From assembly GCA_021733645.1 (NCBI GenBank), contig JAHREJ010000040.1:1-43469 (forward strand): a DNA stretch of 43,469 nt, in the 5' to 3' direction. The notes under the pieces were generated by a model. That model did not search any database. It worked only from the letters and a program-made list of their open reading frames with translations, and was not told the DNA's origin. Origin of the DNA: Bacillus subtilis subsp. subtilis. Its GTDB lineage: Bacteria; Pseudomonadota; Gammaproteobacteria; Xanthomonadales; Xanthomonadaceae. The position numbers and the translations under genes are program-made. Below, piece by piece: positions 1-8,975 of this stretch (positions within the stretch are counted from its first letter, which is position 1; every line of letters begins with the position of its first letter).

Positions 1-2
1 TG

Positions 3-635
3 GCAATCGTGCTGGTGGTGCGCAGCTTCATCGCCGAACCGTACAAGATTCCGTCCAGCTCGATGATGCCCAACCTGCTGATCGGCGATTTCATCCTGGT
101 CAACAAGTTCTCCTACGGCCTGCGCCTGCCGCTGAACAATGCCAAGGTGGTGCCGTTCGGCGAACCCGCGCGTGGTGATGTGGTGGTGTTCCACTTCCCG
201 GGGCATTCGGACAGCGATCCGGCCAAGGGTGAGAACTTCATCAAGCGCGTGATCGGGGTGCCCGGTGACCAGATCGTGTTCCAGGGCAACGGGCTGATCC
301 TCAACGGCGAGCCGGTCAAGTACGACAACAAGGGCCTGTATGCCGGCCACCGCGGCCAGGGCGAGGGCAGTTCGCTGCTGGTGGAGCACCTGCCGGGCCG
401 TACCCATACCGTGCTGGAGACCGACTACCCGCGTGGCGAAGGCCAGTGGACGGTGCCGGCCGGCAAGTACCTGGTGATGGGCGACAACCGCGACAACAGT
501 GATGATGGTCGCTTCTGGGGCCTGCTGCCGGAAGAAAACCTGCGCGGCAAGGCCTTCCTGATCTGGCTGAACTGCTCGGGCTGGTTCTGCAAGGACGGCT
601 TCGAACCGTCGCGGATCGGTTCGAGCATCAATTGA
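3..635 (+). CDS. lepB: Signal peptidase I (5'-truncated by window edge)
   Basis: This inner-membrane serine protease removes signal peptides from exported proteins on the periplasmic side. The frame is open to the left edge, so the N-terminal membrane anchors lie outside the window and the apparent GTG at 9 is not the real start. All family boxes present in the retained part are readable in order: the nucleophile box with PSSSMMPN, box C with RGDVVVF, the Lys general-base box KRVIGVPGD, and box E MGDNRDNSDDGRFWG near the C-terminus. It is followed by a DUF4845 gene, rnc, era and recO, the usual proteobacterial lepB-rnc-era arrangement, which supports the assignment. Confidence 0.96.
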   Translation, partial: AIVLVVRSFIAEPYKIPSSSMMPNLLIGDFILVNKFSYGLRLPLNNAKVVPFGEPARGDVVVFHFPGHSDSDPAKGENFIKRVIGVPGDQIVFQGNGLILNGEPVKYDNKGLYAGHRGQGEGSSLLVEHLPGRTHTVLETDYPRGEGQWTVPAGKYLVMGDNRDNSDDGRFWGLLPEENLRGKAFLIWLNCSGWFCKDGFEPSRIGSSIN

Positions 636-667
636 TCCACCACACAAGCGTATCTGGGGAGAACGCA

Positions 668-1051
668 ATGAAGACGATGAACACGCAGCGCGGCATGACC
701 CTGACCTCGTTCCTGGCGGTACTGATCGTGGTCGCGTTCGGCCTGTATGTCGGGATGAAGCTGTTCCCGATGTACCAGGAGTACTACTCGGTGCGCTCGG
801 CGATGAAGAGCCTGGCCAAGGAGCCGGGCGTGGGCAACATGGAGCCGGCGCGCGTCCAGGACCTGTTCTTCAAGCGGCTGTACATCAACTACTCGGAAAA
901 CGTGAAGCCGGCCAACGTCAAGTTCGATCGCATCGACGGTGGCTGGAACATGAAGGTCAACTACGAGGTACGCCGCGAACTGATCGGCAACCTCGACGTG
1001 GTTGGCAAATTTGATACGAACCAGGAATTGACCCTCGCCGGTGTCGACTAA
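668..1051 (+). CDS. DUF4845 domain protein, pilin-like N-terminus
   Basis: A 127-residue protein of the DUF4845 family, found between lepB and rnc in many gamma- and betaproteobacteria. The N-terminus resembles a type IV pilin: basic residues, then [19 protein letters not shown], which is one membrane helix. The rest is a small soluble domain, presumably periplasmic. I chose the ATG at 668 because a GGGGAGA-like Shine-Dalgarno sits just upstream. An earlier TTG at 632 lies inside the end of lepB and has no such site. The stop overlaps the rnc start by 11 bases, which suggests translational coupling. The molecular function is unknown. Confidence 0.88.
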   Translation: MKTMNTQRGMTLTSFLAVLIVVAFGLYVGMKLFPMYQEYYSVRSAMKSLAKEPGVGNMEPARVQDLFFKRLYINYSENVKPANVKFDRIDGGWNMKVNYEVRRELIGNLDVVGKFDTNQELTLAGVD

Positions 1052-1721
1052 GACTTTCAAACGTGGTGACCTGATCGGCCACCCCTTCGCTGACCCGGGC
1101 CTGCTCCAGCAGGCCCTGACGCATCGCAGTGCCGGCACGCCCAACAACGAGCGGCTGGAATTCCTCGGCGACAGCATCGTCAACATGATGGTGGCCCAGG
1201 CGTTGTACGAGCGCTGGCCCAAGGCTGACGAGGGGGCGCTCACCCGCGCCCGTGCCGAACTGGTGCGCGAAGGCGCGCTGGCGGTGATCGCCCGCACCCT
1301 GGAGCTGGGCGACCGGCTGATCCTGGGGCCGGGCGAAATGAAGACCGGCGGCCACCGCCGTGACTCGATCCTGGCCGATGCGCTGGAGGCCGTGGTGGCT
1401 GCCATTTACCTGGATGTCGGCTTCGACGCCTGCCGCACGGTGGTGCTGCCCTGGTTCGGCGCCTCGATGGAGGCGCTGCCGGCCACCGGCAAGCCTGAGA
1501 AAGACCCCAAGACCCGCCTGCAGGAATGGTTGCAGGCCCGCCAGAAGACCCTGCCGCTGTATGAGCTGGTGTCAGAGGCGGGTGACGATCACGCCAAGAC
1601 CTTCCGGGTACGCTGTGGCGTAGCCGATCCTGCTGTCAGCACCGAAGGCGAAGGTGCCTCGCGACGGCTGGCCGAACAACAGGCGGCCGCGGCCGCCCTC
1701 GAGCAACTGGATTCCAAGTGA
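1041..1721 (+). CDS. rnc: Ribonuclease III
   Basis: This endonuclease cleaves double-stranded RNA in rRNA precursor processing and mRNA turnover. The 226-residue length is normal for the family. The catalytic signature [13 protein letters not shown] is at about residues 36-48 and carries the metal-binding acidic residues. A C-terminal double-stranded-RNA-binding domain runs from about residue 155 and ends in the Ala-rich helix [18 protein letters not shown]. Translation probably starts at the GTG at 1041, inside the end of the DUF4845 gene. The stop overlaps the era start as GTGA, so the two genes are likely coupled. Confidence 0.97.
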   Translation: MSTKTFKRGDLIGHPFADPGLLQQALTHRSAGTPNNERLEFLGDSIVNMMVAQALYERWPKADEGALTRARAELVREGALAVIARTLELGDRLILGPGEMKTGGHRRDSILADALEAVVAAIYLDVGFDACRTVVLPWFGASMEALPATGKPEKDPKTRLQEWLQARQKTLPLYELVSEAGDDHAKTFRVRCGVADPAVSTEGEGASRRLAEQQAAAAALEQLDSK

Positions 1722-2614
1722 GCGAAGCAATCCCCCATCATTGCGGCAGCGTGGCGGTCATCGGCCGCCCCAACGTCGGCAAATCCACCCTGACCAACGC
1801 CCTTGTGGGCGCCAAGGTCAGCATTGTGTCCAACCGCCCGCAGACCACGCGGCACCGGTTGCTGGGCATTGCCAGCTACCCGGAAGGGCAGCTGGTGCTG
1901 GTGGATACCCCCGGCCTGCACCGCGTGCAGAAGCGTGCCATGAACCGGGTCATGAACCGCGCCGCGCGCGGCTCGCTGGAAGGCGTGGACGCGGGCATGC
2001 TGGTGATCGAAGCCGGACGCTGGGACGAGGAAGACACCCTGGCCTTCAACGTGCTCAACGACTCAGGCATTCCGGTGGTGCTGGTGGTCAACAAGGTCGA
2101 CCGGCTCAAGGACAAGGCCGCGTTGCTGCCGTTCCTGCAGCAGGTTACCGAAGGCCGCACCTTCGCGGCGGTCCACCCGATTTCGGCGCAGAAGCGCAAC
2201 GGCCTGGAAGCGCTGGTGCGCGACCTGCTCAAGCTGCTGCCCGAAGCCCCGCCGATGTTCGGCGAGGATGAAATCACCGACCGCAGCCAGCGTTTCCTGG
2301 CCGGCGAGCTGGTCCGCGAGCAGCTGATGCGCCAGTTGGGCGAAGAGCTGCCGTATGCCACCACGGTGGAGATCGAGCGGTTCGTCGAAGACGGCAACCT
2401 GCTGCGTATCGGTGCGGTGATCTGGGTTGAACGCGAAGGCCAGAAGGCGATCGTGATCGGCAAGGGCGGCACCCGCCTGAAGGACATCGGCGCCAAATCG
2501 CGCATGCAGATGGAGCGCCTGTTCGGGGCCAAGGTCTTCCTGGAAACCTGGGTGCGCGTGCGTGAAGGCTGGTCCGATGACGAAGCCGCACTGAAGGCCT
2601 TCGGCTACGAGTAA
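1718..2614 (+). CDS. era: GTPase Era, 30S ribosome assembly factor
   Basis: Era binds the 3' end of 16S rRNA and assists 30S subunit maturation. The G1 motif GRPNVGKST is at about residues 16-24, followed by the switch region QTTRHR, DTPG (G3) and NKVD (G4). The C-terminal KH RNA-binding domain contains [12 protein letters not shown]. The 298-residue length is typical. The GTG start overlaps the rnc stop by four bases. Pairing of rnc and era is widespread in bacteria and fits their shared role in rRNA processing. Confidence 0.97.
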   Translation: MSEAIPHHCGSVAVIGRPNVGKSTLTNALVGAKVSIVSNRPQTTRHRLLGIASYPEGQLVLVDTPGLHRVQKRAMNRVMNRAARGSLEGVDAGMLVIEAGRWDEEDTLAFNVLNDSGIPVVLVVNKVDRLKDKAALLPFLQQVTEGRTFAAVHPISAQKRNGLEALVRDLLKLLPEAPPMFGEDEITDRSQRFLAGELVREQLMRQLGEELPYATTVEIERFVEDGNLLRIGAVIWVEREGQKAIVIGKGGTRLKDIGAKSRMQMERLFGAKVFLETWVRVREGWSDDEAALKAFGYE

Positions 2615-2637
2615 GCCGGGCCGTAGACGGCTGCGCC

Positions 2638-3366
2638 ATGCGCATCGATGACGAACCGGCTTTCGTGCTGCATGCCCGGCCCTGGCGCGAAACCAGCCTG
2701 CTGGTGGAAGTGCTGACCGAACAACACGGGCGCATGGGGCTGCTGGCGCGGGGACTCAGCAGCCCGCGCAGCCAGGCATTGCGGGCCGCGTTGCAGCCGT
2801 TGCAGTGGATCCGCTTTGCGGCGGTGCAGCGGGGCGAACTGGCCCAGCTGCGCGGCGCCGAAGCGCTCGATGCCGCGCCGCGGCTGGGCGGGGAGGCGAT
2901 GCTTGCCGGCTTCTACATCAATGAGCTGCTCATGCGCCTGGTTCCCCGCCAGGACCCGCTGCCCGAGCTGTATGACCATTACGGCGTGGTCCGCCAGCGG
3001 CTGCGCCAGGGCGAACCCCTGGCCTGGACGCTGCGCCGTTTCGAGCGGGACCTGCTGGAAACCATCGGCTTCGGCTTCGACCTGGCCCACGGCAGCGATG
3101 GCGAGCCGGTGGATCCGGCCGCGCGCTATGCGCTGGACCCGCAGGAGGGGCCGCAGCGCCTGCTCAGCGAACGCGGCACCGATCCGCGCCGTGGCACCGC
3201 CACCGGCAGCGCGCTGTTGGCCCTGGCCGAGGACCGCCAGCCCGGCCCCGACGACCTGGCCAGCCTGCGCCGTGGCATGCGCGCGGTGCTGCTGCACCAC
3301 CTGGGCGGGCGCGGGCTGAAATCCTGGGAGATGCTGGAAGACCTCACCCGGCGTCGCACCCCCTGA
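2638..3366 (+). CDS. recO: DNA repair protein RecO
   Basis: RecO works with RecR to load RecA on gapped single-stranded DNA in the RecFOR pathway. The 242-residue protein opens with the N-terminal OB-fold region ([20 protein letters not shown], then GLLARGLSS) and continues into a mostly helical C-terminal part. I see no four-cysteine zinc motif, as in many proteobacterial RecO proteins. The ATG at 2638 lies 23 bases after era, which places recO in the same transcription unit. Identification rests on sequence character plus the conserved rnc-era-recO order. Confidence 0.93.
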   Translation: MRIDDEPAFVLHARPWRETSLLVEVLTEQHGRMGLLARGLSSPRSQALRAALQPLQWIRFAAVQRGELAQLRGAEALDAAPRLGGEAMLAGFYINELLMRLVPRQDPLPELYDHYGVVRQRLRQGEPLAWTLRRFERDLLETIGFGFDLAHGSDGEPVDPAARYALDPQEGPQRLLSERGTDPRRGTATGSALLALAEDRQPGPDDLASLRRGMRAVLLHHLGGRGLKSWEMLEDLTRRRTP

Positions 3367-3547
3367 TCGGCGGCGGCGCTGCGGTAGGCGCGTCGCCGGG
3401 AACCCACTGCGCAACCGATACCCGATTGTCGCCCCGCCGGTGACGTCGGGGCTGGCAGGGTCGATGGGGCGGCCGGGCTTGCGGGGCCTACAGGCAGAGC
3501 CGACGTTCAGCCGGCTGTCCGGCCGGAACGTTCGATAGCCAGGCCCC

Positions 3548-3570
3548 AGCCGACCAAATGGCGGCTCTAC
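3548..3570 (-). repeat. SMAG-like GTAG palindrome (degenerate)
   Basis: Read on the minus strand, the sequence begins GTAG and continues AGCCG, a short CCATTTGG stretch, and then CGGCT, so it folds into a small hairpin. This matches the SMAG layout seen at 43252-43430, but with a different loop. A second, less regular GTAG palindrome may lie at 3573-3597. Apart from these GC-rich hairpins I see nothing in the 246-base gap between recO and the receiver-Hpt gene. Confidence 0.5.
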
Positions 3571-3612
3571 GGCGGTCGGCGCTGCCGCCGGCGCTACCCG
3601 GCTGACGTGGCC

Positions 3613-4338
3613 TCAATGCAGCAGCGATTCCACCGCAGCCCGGAACTGGGTATGGGCGCCACTGGAATCGGGCATCTGATGCAGTTGCCGCACCGCGCGT
3701 GCCAACCGCGCCGCACCGACAAAACCACAGCTGGCCTGCAACCGGTGCAGCTGCCCCTGCAGGGCGCGCAGGTCCTGCTGCAGCAGCGCCTGGGCGACGG
3801 CATCGCGCACCCCGGGCAGTTCGGCCAGGAACAGCTCGCGCAGCGCGATCAGGTGGTGGCGCTGCCCGTTCAGGGCCGCCAGCGCGGTGATTTCATCCCA
3901 GTCTTCACGTTCCGGCTCCAGACTGCCGCCCAGTGCCGAGGGGGCGGTGCCGGGGCTGTTGACCAGGGCCCGACGCACGGCCTTGAGCAGCTGCTCGCCG
4001 GTGAGCGGCTTGACCAGGGTGTCGCTGAACCCGGCATCGCGCAGCCGGGCATGGATGCTGGTATCGCCATCGGCGGTATGGGCCAGCGCGGGCGTGTCCG
4101 GGCGTGAGCGGCGCAGCGCCTGCAGCAACTGGGTGCCATTGCCGTCGGGCAGGTTCACATCGATCAGCCACAGGTCGTGCTGACCGCTGCGGCCGCGGTC
4201 CATGGCCGTGGCCAGGGAATCAGCGGTGTCCACCTGGGCGGGCAGGGTTTCCAGCGCGGCCTTGAAGAAGCCGCGGCTGATGGTGTCGTCCTCGACGAGC
4301 AGGAATCGGGGCATTGAATCCCGAGGGGTCATCTGCAT
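3613..4338 (-). CDS. Receiver domain-Hpt domain phosphorelay protein
   Basis: A 241-residue protein joining an N-terminal response-regulator receiver to a C-terminal histidine phosphotransfer (Hpt) domain, with no kinase or output domain. The receiver is intact: acidic pocket E16/D17/D18, phosphoacceptor D60 (LWLIDVNLPDG), T88 and K110 (LVKPL). The Hpt helix carries H198 in LHRLQASCGFVGA; the Lys common two residues after Leu in Hpt motifs is Gln here. The ATG at 4338 is preceded by a clear GGAGG nine bases upstream. No histidine kinase is adjacent, so the partner is unknown. It probably shuttles phosphate within a multistep relay (inference). Confidence 0.88.
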   Translation of the reverse strand: MQMTPRDSMPRFLLVEDDTISRGFFKAALETLPAQVDTADSLATAMDRGRSGQHDLWLIDVNLPDGNGTQLLQALRRSRPDTPALAHTADGDTSIHARLRDAGFSDTLVKPLTGEQLLKAVRRALVNSPGTAPSALGGSLEPEREDWDEITALAALNGQRHHLIALRELFLAELPGVRDAVAQALLQQDLRALQGQLHRLQASCGFVGAARLARAVRQLHQMPDSSGAHTQFRAAVESLLH

Positions 4339-4478
4339 TTGTGGCTGCCTCCATGTCAGCTATGTGCCCATATTAATCATGCCGGCGCGCGCTGCAAGCG
4401 GTTCCAACGCCCTTGGCGGCAGTCCGACCCGCGTATCTGCGACAATACGCACCCTTTTTGCCCGCAGCCTGTTGCCAC

Positions 4479-5813
4479 GTGGCCCGATCCCGCTCCCGCC
4501 TCGACCGTACGCCCTTCCAGACCGACATCCTCGACCTCAGCCACGACGGCCGCGGCGTTGCCCGCCGTGATGGCGACGGCGGCAAGGTCACCTTCATCAC
4601 CGGCGCTCTGCCCGGCGAAGTGGTGAGCGCCGAACCGACCGCGCGCAACCGCCATTTCGATGAAGCACGCACCCTGGAGGTGCTCAAGCCGTCGCCGCAG
4701 CGGGTGACCCCCCAGTGCCCGCATTTCGGCGTGTGTGCCGGTTGCGTGTTGCAGCACCTGGAGGCGTCGCAGCAGATCGTGGCCAAGCAACGGGTACTGA
4801 CGGACAATCTGACCCGGATCGGCCACGTCACCCCCGGCACCGTGCTGCCGCCGCTGGTCGGCGACAGCTGGGGCTACCGCCGCAAGGGCCGGTTCTCGGT
4901 GCGCCGGGTGGAAAAGAAGGACAAGACCCTGGTGGGGTTCCGCGAGCAGGACCCGCGTTTTGTGGCCGACCTGAGCCAGTGCCTGACCGTGATCCCGGAA
5001 ATCGGCAGCAAGGTCGGGGCAATGGCGACCTTCATCGAGACCCTGGACGGCAAGCGCGACATCCCGCAGATCGAGTTCATCGCCGGTGACGAGGCGATCA
5101 TGCTCACCATCCGCCACATGCAGCCACTGACGGAGGCCGATCGCGCCGCCTGGACCGCCTTCGGGCAGGAACATGGCTTTGCGATCTCCCTGCAGCCCGG
5201 CGGCGTGGAGTCGGTGCAGCCGCTGTGGCCGGCCGAAGTGCCGCTGTCGTTCAAGCTGGCGCCGTGGGATGTGGAACTGGCGTTCCGCCCGCTGGACTTC
5301 ATCCAGGTCAATGCCTCGCTCAACGTGAAGATGATCGCGCTGGCGCTGGAGCTGCTCGACGCCGGCCCGGACGAGCGCGTGCTCGACCTGTTCTGCGGGT
5401 TGGGCAACTTCACCCTGCCGCTGGCGCGCACCGTGCGGGAGGTGGTGGGCGTGGAAGGCGATGCCGGGCTGGTGGCACGGGCCAAGGAAAACGCCGACCG
5501 CAATGGCCTGGCCAACGCCCAGTTCTTTGCCGCCGACCTCACCCAGGACCAGCGCCAGGCATCGTGGATGCGGCAGGGTTTTGACAAGCTGCTGCTGGAC
5601 CCGCCGCGTTCGGGGGCGATCGAAGTGCTGCAACAGCTGCCGCTGAAGCAGTTCAAGCGCATCGTGTACGTGAGCTGCCATCCCGGGTCGCTGGCCCGCG
5701 ATGCCGGCTACCTGGTCAACGAGCAGGGCTTCACCCTGGTCAGCGCCGGTGCGATGGACATGTTCCCGCAGACCGCCCACGTGGAAAGCATCGCGGTGTT
5801 CGAGCGCCGCTGA
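4479..5813 (+). CDS. rlmD: 23S rRNA (uracil-1939-C5)-methyltransferase RlmD
   Basis: An SAM-dependent enzyme that makes m5U1939 in 23S rRNA. After an N-terminal TRAM-like region comes the 4Fe-4S cluster motif: C80, C86 and C89 (CPHFGVCAGC) with C168 (SQCL). The methyltransferase domain contains the SAM loop DLFCGLGNFTLPLA, and the catalytic Cys is about residue 400 in YVSCHPGSL. I prefer the GTG at 4479 (MARSRSRLDR, 444 residues), because upstream codons to 4413 have no homology-like character and would overlap the likely promoter region (GACAAT at 4440-4445). No strong ribosome binding site precedes either start. Confidence 0.94.
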   Translation: MARSRSRLDRTPFQTDILDLSHDGRGVARRDGDGGKVTFITGALPGEVVSAEPTARNRHFDEARTLEVLKPSPQRVTPQCPHFGVCAGCVLQHLEASQQIVAKQRVLTDNLTRIGHVTPGTVLPPLVGDSWGYRRKGRFSVRRVEKKDKTLVGFREQDPRFVADLSQCLTVIPEIGSKVGAMATFIETLDGKRDIPQIEFIAGDEAIMLTIRHMQPLTEADRAAWTAFGQEHGFAISLQPGGVESVQPLWPAEVPLSFKLAPWDVELAFRPLDFIQVNASLNVKMIALALELLDAGPDERVLDLFCGLGNFTLPLARTVREVVGVEGDAGLVARAKENADRNGLANAQFFAADLTQDQRQASWMRQGFDKLLLDPPRSGAIEVLQQLPLKQFKRIVYVSCHPGSLARDAGYLVNEQGFTLVSAGAMDMFPQTAHVESIAVFERR

Positions 5814-5830
5814 CGCGGTGGCGGTGCAGC

Positions 5831-5847
5831 GCCGGGCTCTGCCCGGC
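5831..5847. other. GC hairpin after rlmD
   Basis: A perfect 7-bp stem (GCCGGGC, TCT loop, GCCCGGC) lies 17 bases past the rlmD stop, between rlmD and the convergent gene at 5911. No T-run follows, so a terminator role is only a guess. Confidence 0.3.
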
Positions 5848-5910
5848 CGCCATTGCGATGGCCATCCCTTGTGCGGCGTTGCTGGCGCCGCGCCGTGCCG
5901 CCATTGCGGC

Positions 5911-6540
5911 CTACGGCGGCGCGGCGTTCTGCCATTGCCCATCTTCCCAGGTGAACGTCATGGTCTGCTGGCCGCGTTCGCCGCCGGCGCCCGCGCTCAC
6001 CGTGCATTCGATCACCGGTGCATCATCGCCGACCTCGCAGTCCTCAACGCCGAACACTTCGGCCGTGCGCGCTGCCTGCGCGATGTCCGCACGCAGCACC
6101 GGGTCGGTTTCGCGCGCCAGGCGCGCGCTGAAGGTTGCGCGCAGCAGGACCTGTACGCGCGCCGTGGGCGGCACCGGCACCGGGATGCTGCGTTGGGCGT
6201 AGTCCAGCGTCCATTGGTCGTGCACCACGCTGAAACGCAGCAGGCGATGCACCGCCTCGGGGCCGGCCTGGGCGGTGGCGATGCAGTCCACTGTCGACAC
6301 GGTGGCAGCGGCCACCGGCAGGCAGCTGGACAGCGCCTGCAGGCGCGGACGGAACGCGTCGGCCACCAGGCGACTGCTGTCGCTGGCCGGGCGATCGGCG
6401 ATAGCCTGGTCGAACAGGTGATCCATCGCGGCCTGCGCCTGCTGCAGGGTCGGGGCCTCCGGCGCGGTCGCACCGGCGGTGGCCCAGGCAAATGCGGGCA
6501 GGGCAAGCAAGCAGCGCAGTGAACGGTGACAGCCTGGCAT
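5911..6540 (-). CDS. Hypothetical secreted protein
   Basis: A 209-residue protein of no family I recognise. The N-terminus looks like a cleavable signal peptide: MPGCHRSLRC, a hydrophobic LLALPAFAWA stretch, then small residues (ATAGATA). The mature part has several cysteines (SCLPV, STVDCIA, VEDCEVG, VIECTV) that could form periplasmic disulfides, and it ends in TFTWEDGQWQNAAPP. I chose the ATG at 6540, which has AAGGA a few bases upstream. Extending the frame to 6924 would run antisense through the CYTH gene and is not credible. The role is unknown. Confidence 0.72.
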   Translation of the reverse strand: MPGCHRSLRCLLALPAFAWATAGATAPEAPTLQQAQAAMDHLFDQAIADRPASDSSRLVADAFRPRLQALSSCLPVAAATVSTVDCIATAQAGPEAVHRLLRFSVVHDQWTLDYAQRSIPVPVPPTARVQVLLRATFSARLARETDPVLRADIAQAARTAEVFGVEDCEVGDDAPVIECTVSAGAGGERGQQTMTFTWEDGQWQNAAPP

Positions 6541-6598
6541 CTCAACCGGGTCCTTCCAACATGGGGCGCGCAGTGTAGGCGCAGCGTCGCCGCACGGG

Positions 6599-6627
6599 TA
6601 GGCAGGCCCGGACCCGCTCGCCATACT
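6599..6627 (+). promoter_or_regulatory. Predicted promoter giving a leaderless CYTH mRNA
   Basis: TAGGCA (6599-6604), a 17-base spacer and CATACT (6622-6627) form a plausible sigma-70 promoter. The expected transcription start falls on or next to the A of the ATG at 6634. No Shine-Dalgarno is visible before that ATG, which fits leaderless translation. Confidence 0.4.
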
Positions 6628-6633
6628 GTGCAC

Positions 6634-7137
6634 ATGGGCATTGAAATCGAACGCAAATTCCTCGTCACCTGCGATGGCTGGCGCACCGCCGCGCACGCGG
6701 TGGTCCCGATGGCGCAGGGCTACATCAACGACACCGCCGCGCTGGACAGTGGCGCACAGAAGGCCTCGGTGCGCGTGCGCATCCAGGGCGAGCAGGCGTT
6801 TCTCAATTTCAAGTCGCGCCAGATCGGCCACACCCGCCAGGAGTTCGACTACCCGATCCCGGTCGACGATGCGCGCGCGCTGCTGGCATTGTGCGTGGGC
6901 GGGCTGATCGACAAGCGCCGGCACCTAGTGAACCATGCCGGGCTGGTATGGGAAGTGGATGAATTCCTCGGTGACAACGCCGGGCTGGTGGTGGCCGAGG
7001 TCGAGCTGGAACACGCCGACCAGGCCATCGACAAACCCGACTGGGCCGGCGCCGAAGTCACCGACCAGGTGCGCTACTACAACCTGGCCCTCGCCGCGCA
7101 TCCCTTCGCGCGCTGGTCGGCCGCTGAACGGGGCTGA
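6634..7137 (+). CDS. CYTH domain protein, probable inorganic triphosphatase
   Basis: A 167-residue single-domain CYTH protein. The family signature ExExK is at the extreme N-terminus (E4, E6, K8 in MGIEIERKF). Later charged strands typical of the tunnel fold follow: RVRIQGEQAFLNFK, EFDYPI, WEVDEFLGDNAGLVVAEVEL. Bacterial members of this size are usually inorganic tripolyphosphatases or related triphosphate hydrolases using Mg or Mn. The substrate cannot be settled from sequence. The gene stands between a convergent-facing orphan and a DsbA-like oxidoreductase 43 bases downstream, which may be co-transcribed. Confidence 0.9.
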   Translation: MGIEIERKFLVTCDGWRTAAHAVVPMAQGYINDTAALDSGAQKASVRVRIQGEQAFLNFKSRQIGHTRQEFDYPIPVDDARALLALCVGGLIDKRRHLVNHAGLVWEVDEFLGDNAGLVVAEVELEHADQAIDKPDWAGAEVTDQVRYYNLALAAHPFARWSAAERG

Positions 7138-7180
7138 GGCCCACCTTGTATTCCCCCGGGGCGGCCCACAGTCTGGTGCG

Positions 7181-7870
7181 ATGAAAATCGATATCTGGTC
7201 TGACGTGGTATGCCCGTGGTGCTGGATCGGCAAGCATCGCTTCCAGCAGGGCCTGGCCCTGCTGGGCGATGACGCCCCCACGGTCGAGGTGCATTGGCAT
7301 CCGTTCCTGTTGGACCCCGAGGCGGGTACCACCCCGGTGCCGCTGCGTGAGGCGTATGTGGCCAAGTTCGGTAGCGCCGAGCGCACCGAACAGATCCTGA
7401 CCCAGACCCAGACCACTGCCCGTGCCGAAGGTCTTCCGATGGACTTCGACCAGGGGCAGGTGCGGGTCAGCACGCTGCCGGCGCACCGTCTGCTGTGGCT
7501 GGCCGGGCGCGACGGGGTGCAGGACGCGGTGGGCGAGGCGCTGTTCGTCGCCCATTTCGTGAAGGGCCGCAACCTGGCCGACCCACAGACCCTGATCGAC
7601 GCGGCCGCCGCAGGCGGCATCCCGGCCGAACGGGTTACCGCGTTGCTGGCCGGGGACGAGGGGCTGGCCGACCTCCAGGCCCAGCTTGCCCAGGCCCAGG
7701 CGCTGGGGGTGCAGTCGGTACCGACCTTCGTGGTCAATGACCGGTACGCCATCCAGGGCGCGCAGCCGCCGGAGGCCTTTGCCCAGGCATTGCGCCAGAT
7801 CGCCGCTGAAATGCCCGATGCCGCCGCGCCCGGGCAGGGCGACCGCTGCGGCGTGGACGGTTGCCCGTAG
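7181..7870 (+). CDS. DsbA-family (FrnE-like) thiol oxidoreductase
   Basis: A 229-residue DsbA/2-hydroxychromene-2-carboxylate-isomerase-type thioredoxin fold protein of the FrnE group. It begins directly with MKIDIWSDVVCPWCWIG, giving the redox motif C11-P-W-C14. There is no signal peptide, so it is cytoplasmic. The cis-Pro loop is in GVQSVPTFVVND. A second cysteine pair near the C-terminus (CGVDGC) recalls the extra C-terminal pair reported in some FrnE proteins. Likely roles are cytoplasmic disulfide handling or oxidative-stress tolerance. The substrate is unknown. Confidence 0.9.
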   Translation: MKIDIWSDVVCPWCWIGKHRFQQGLALLGDDAPTVEVHWHPFLLDPEAGTTPVPLREAYVAKFGSAERTEQILTQTQTTARAEGLPMDFDQGQVRVSTLPAHRLLWLAGRDGVQDAVGEALFVAHFVKGRNLADPQTLIDAAAAGGIPAERVTALLAGDEGLADLQAQLAQAQALGVQSVPTFVVNDRYAIQGAQPPEAFAQALRQIAAEMPDAAAPGQGDRCGVDGCP

Positions 7871-7933
7871 CCCCGGGTGCCACGCCATCGGGGCGTGGCC
7901 CAGTACACGCGGGTTCTGCGACAATGCGGCGGT

Positions 7934-7948
7934 GCGCCATCATGGCGC
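7934..7948 (+). promoter_or_regulatory. Small palindrome in the nagZ leader
   Basis: GCGCCAT, one base, then ATGGCGC make a perfect 7-bp inverted repeat 19 bases before the nagZ ATG. It lies just after a possible -10 element (GACAAT, 7920-7925). It could be an operator or an mRNA hairpin near the ribosome site. No function is established. Confidence 0.3.
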
Positions 7949-7967
7949 CCCGTATTGGAGATCGACC

Positions 7968-8975
7968 ATGCTCGTGATCGGCGTTGCCGGGACCGAACTT
8001 ACCGCCCAGGAACGTGATTGGCTGCAGCATGACGCCGTGGCCGGGGTCATTCTGTTCAAGCGCAATTTCGCCTCGCGCCAGCAGGTGGCCGAGCTGTCGG
8101 CGGCGATCCGTGCCGCCGCGCCGCGCCCGCAGCTGATCTGCGTGGACCAGGAAGGCGGCCGGGTGCAGCGCTTCCGCGAGGGCTACAGCGCGCTGCCGCC
8201 GCTGCAGGGGTTTGACGCCTTGTACCGGCAGGACCCGCAGGCCGCCCTGGCGCTGGCCGAACAACACGCCTGGCTGATGGCCAGCGAAGTGCGCGCCAGT
8301 GGCGTGGACCTGAGCTTTGCGCCAGTGGTCGACCTGGGCCGTGGCAACCTGGCCATCGGCGACCGCGCCTTCAGCGCCGACCCGCAGGTGGTGGCCGCGT
8401 TCACCGCCGCCTACGTGCGCGGCATGCACAGCGTTGGCATGGCGGCCACGCTCAAGCATTTCCCCGGCCACGGCACGGTGCGCGAAGACACCCATTTCAA
8501 CGATGCCTCCGACCCGCGCTCGCTGGACGAACTGCGCGCGCTGGACCTGATTCCGTTCGCGGCCGGCATCGACGCCGGTGCCGATGCGGTGATGATGGCC
8601 CACGTGGTCTACCCCCAGGTGGCGCCCGAGCCGGCCGGTTACTCGCCGCGCTGGATCCAGCAGATCCTGCGCGAACAGATGGGCTTTGGCGGCGTGGTGT
8701 TCTCCGACGACATCGGCATGGCCGCCTCGTTCTCCGCCGGTGGCGTGAAGGCGCGCATGGATGCGCACCTGGATGCCGGCTGCGACGTGGTGCTGGTGTG
8801 CCACCCCGAGCTGGTCGATGAATCGCTGCGCGCGGTGCAGCCGCGCACCCTCAATACCGCTGCGCTGCTCGGCCTGATCGGCCGTGGCGCGCTTGGCTGG
8901 GACGGCCTGCTGGCCGATGCCCGGCATGGCACTACCCAATCCCGTTTGCTTGACACCCTTGGAAGAACCGTCTGA
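7968..8975 (+). CDS. nagZ: Beta-N-acetylhexosaminidase NagZ
   Basis: A cytoplasmic glycoside hydrolase of family 3 that removes N-acetylglucosamine from anhydro-muropeptides during peptidoglycan recycling. In organisms with inducible AmpC-type beta-lactamases, its products influence induction. The 335-residue protein shows DQEGGRVQRF near residue 60, the family motif KHFPGHGTVREDTH at about residues 163-176, and the nucleophile region FSDDIGMAA around D247. The ATG at 7968 has GGAG upstream. The stop overlaps the hpt start by one base (TGATG). Confidence 0.96.
   Translation: MLVIGVAGTELTAQERDWLQHDAVAGVILFKRNFASRQQVAELSAAIRAAAPRPQLICVDQEGGRVQRFREGYSALPPLQGFDALYRQDPQAALALAEQHAWLMASEVRASGVDLSFAPVVDLGRGNLAIGDRAFSADPQVVAAFTAAYVRGMHSVGMAATLKHFPGHGTVREDTHFNDASDPRSLDELRALDLIPFAAGIDAGADAVMMAHVVYPQVAPEPAGYSPRWIQQILREQMGFGGVVFSDDIGMAASFSAGGVKARMDAHLDAGCDVVLVCHPELVDESLRAVQPRTLNTAALLGLIGRGALGWDGLLADARHGTTQSRLLDTLGRTV

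Noticed and set aside
6541..6924. N-terminal extension of the secreted orphan at 5911-6540
   Set aside because: It would lie antisense to the CYTH gene and bury the signal peptide; the ATG at 6540 has its own ribosome site.
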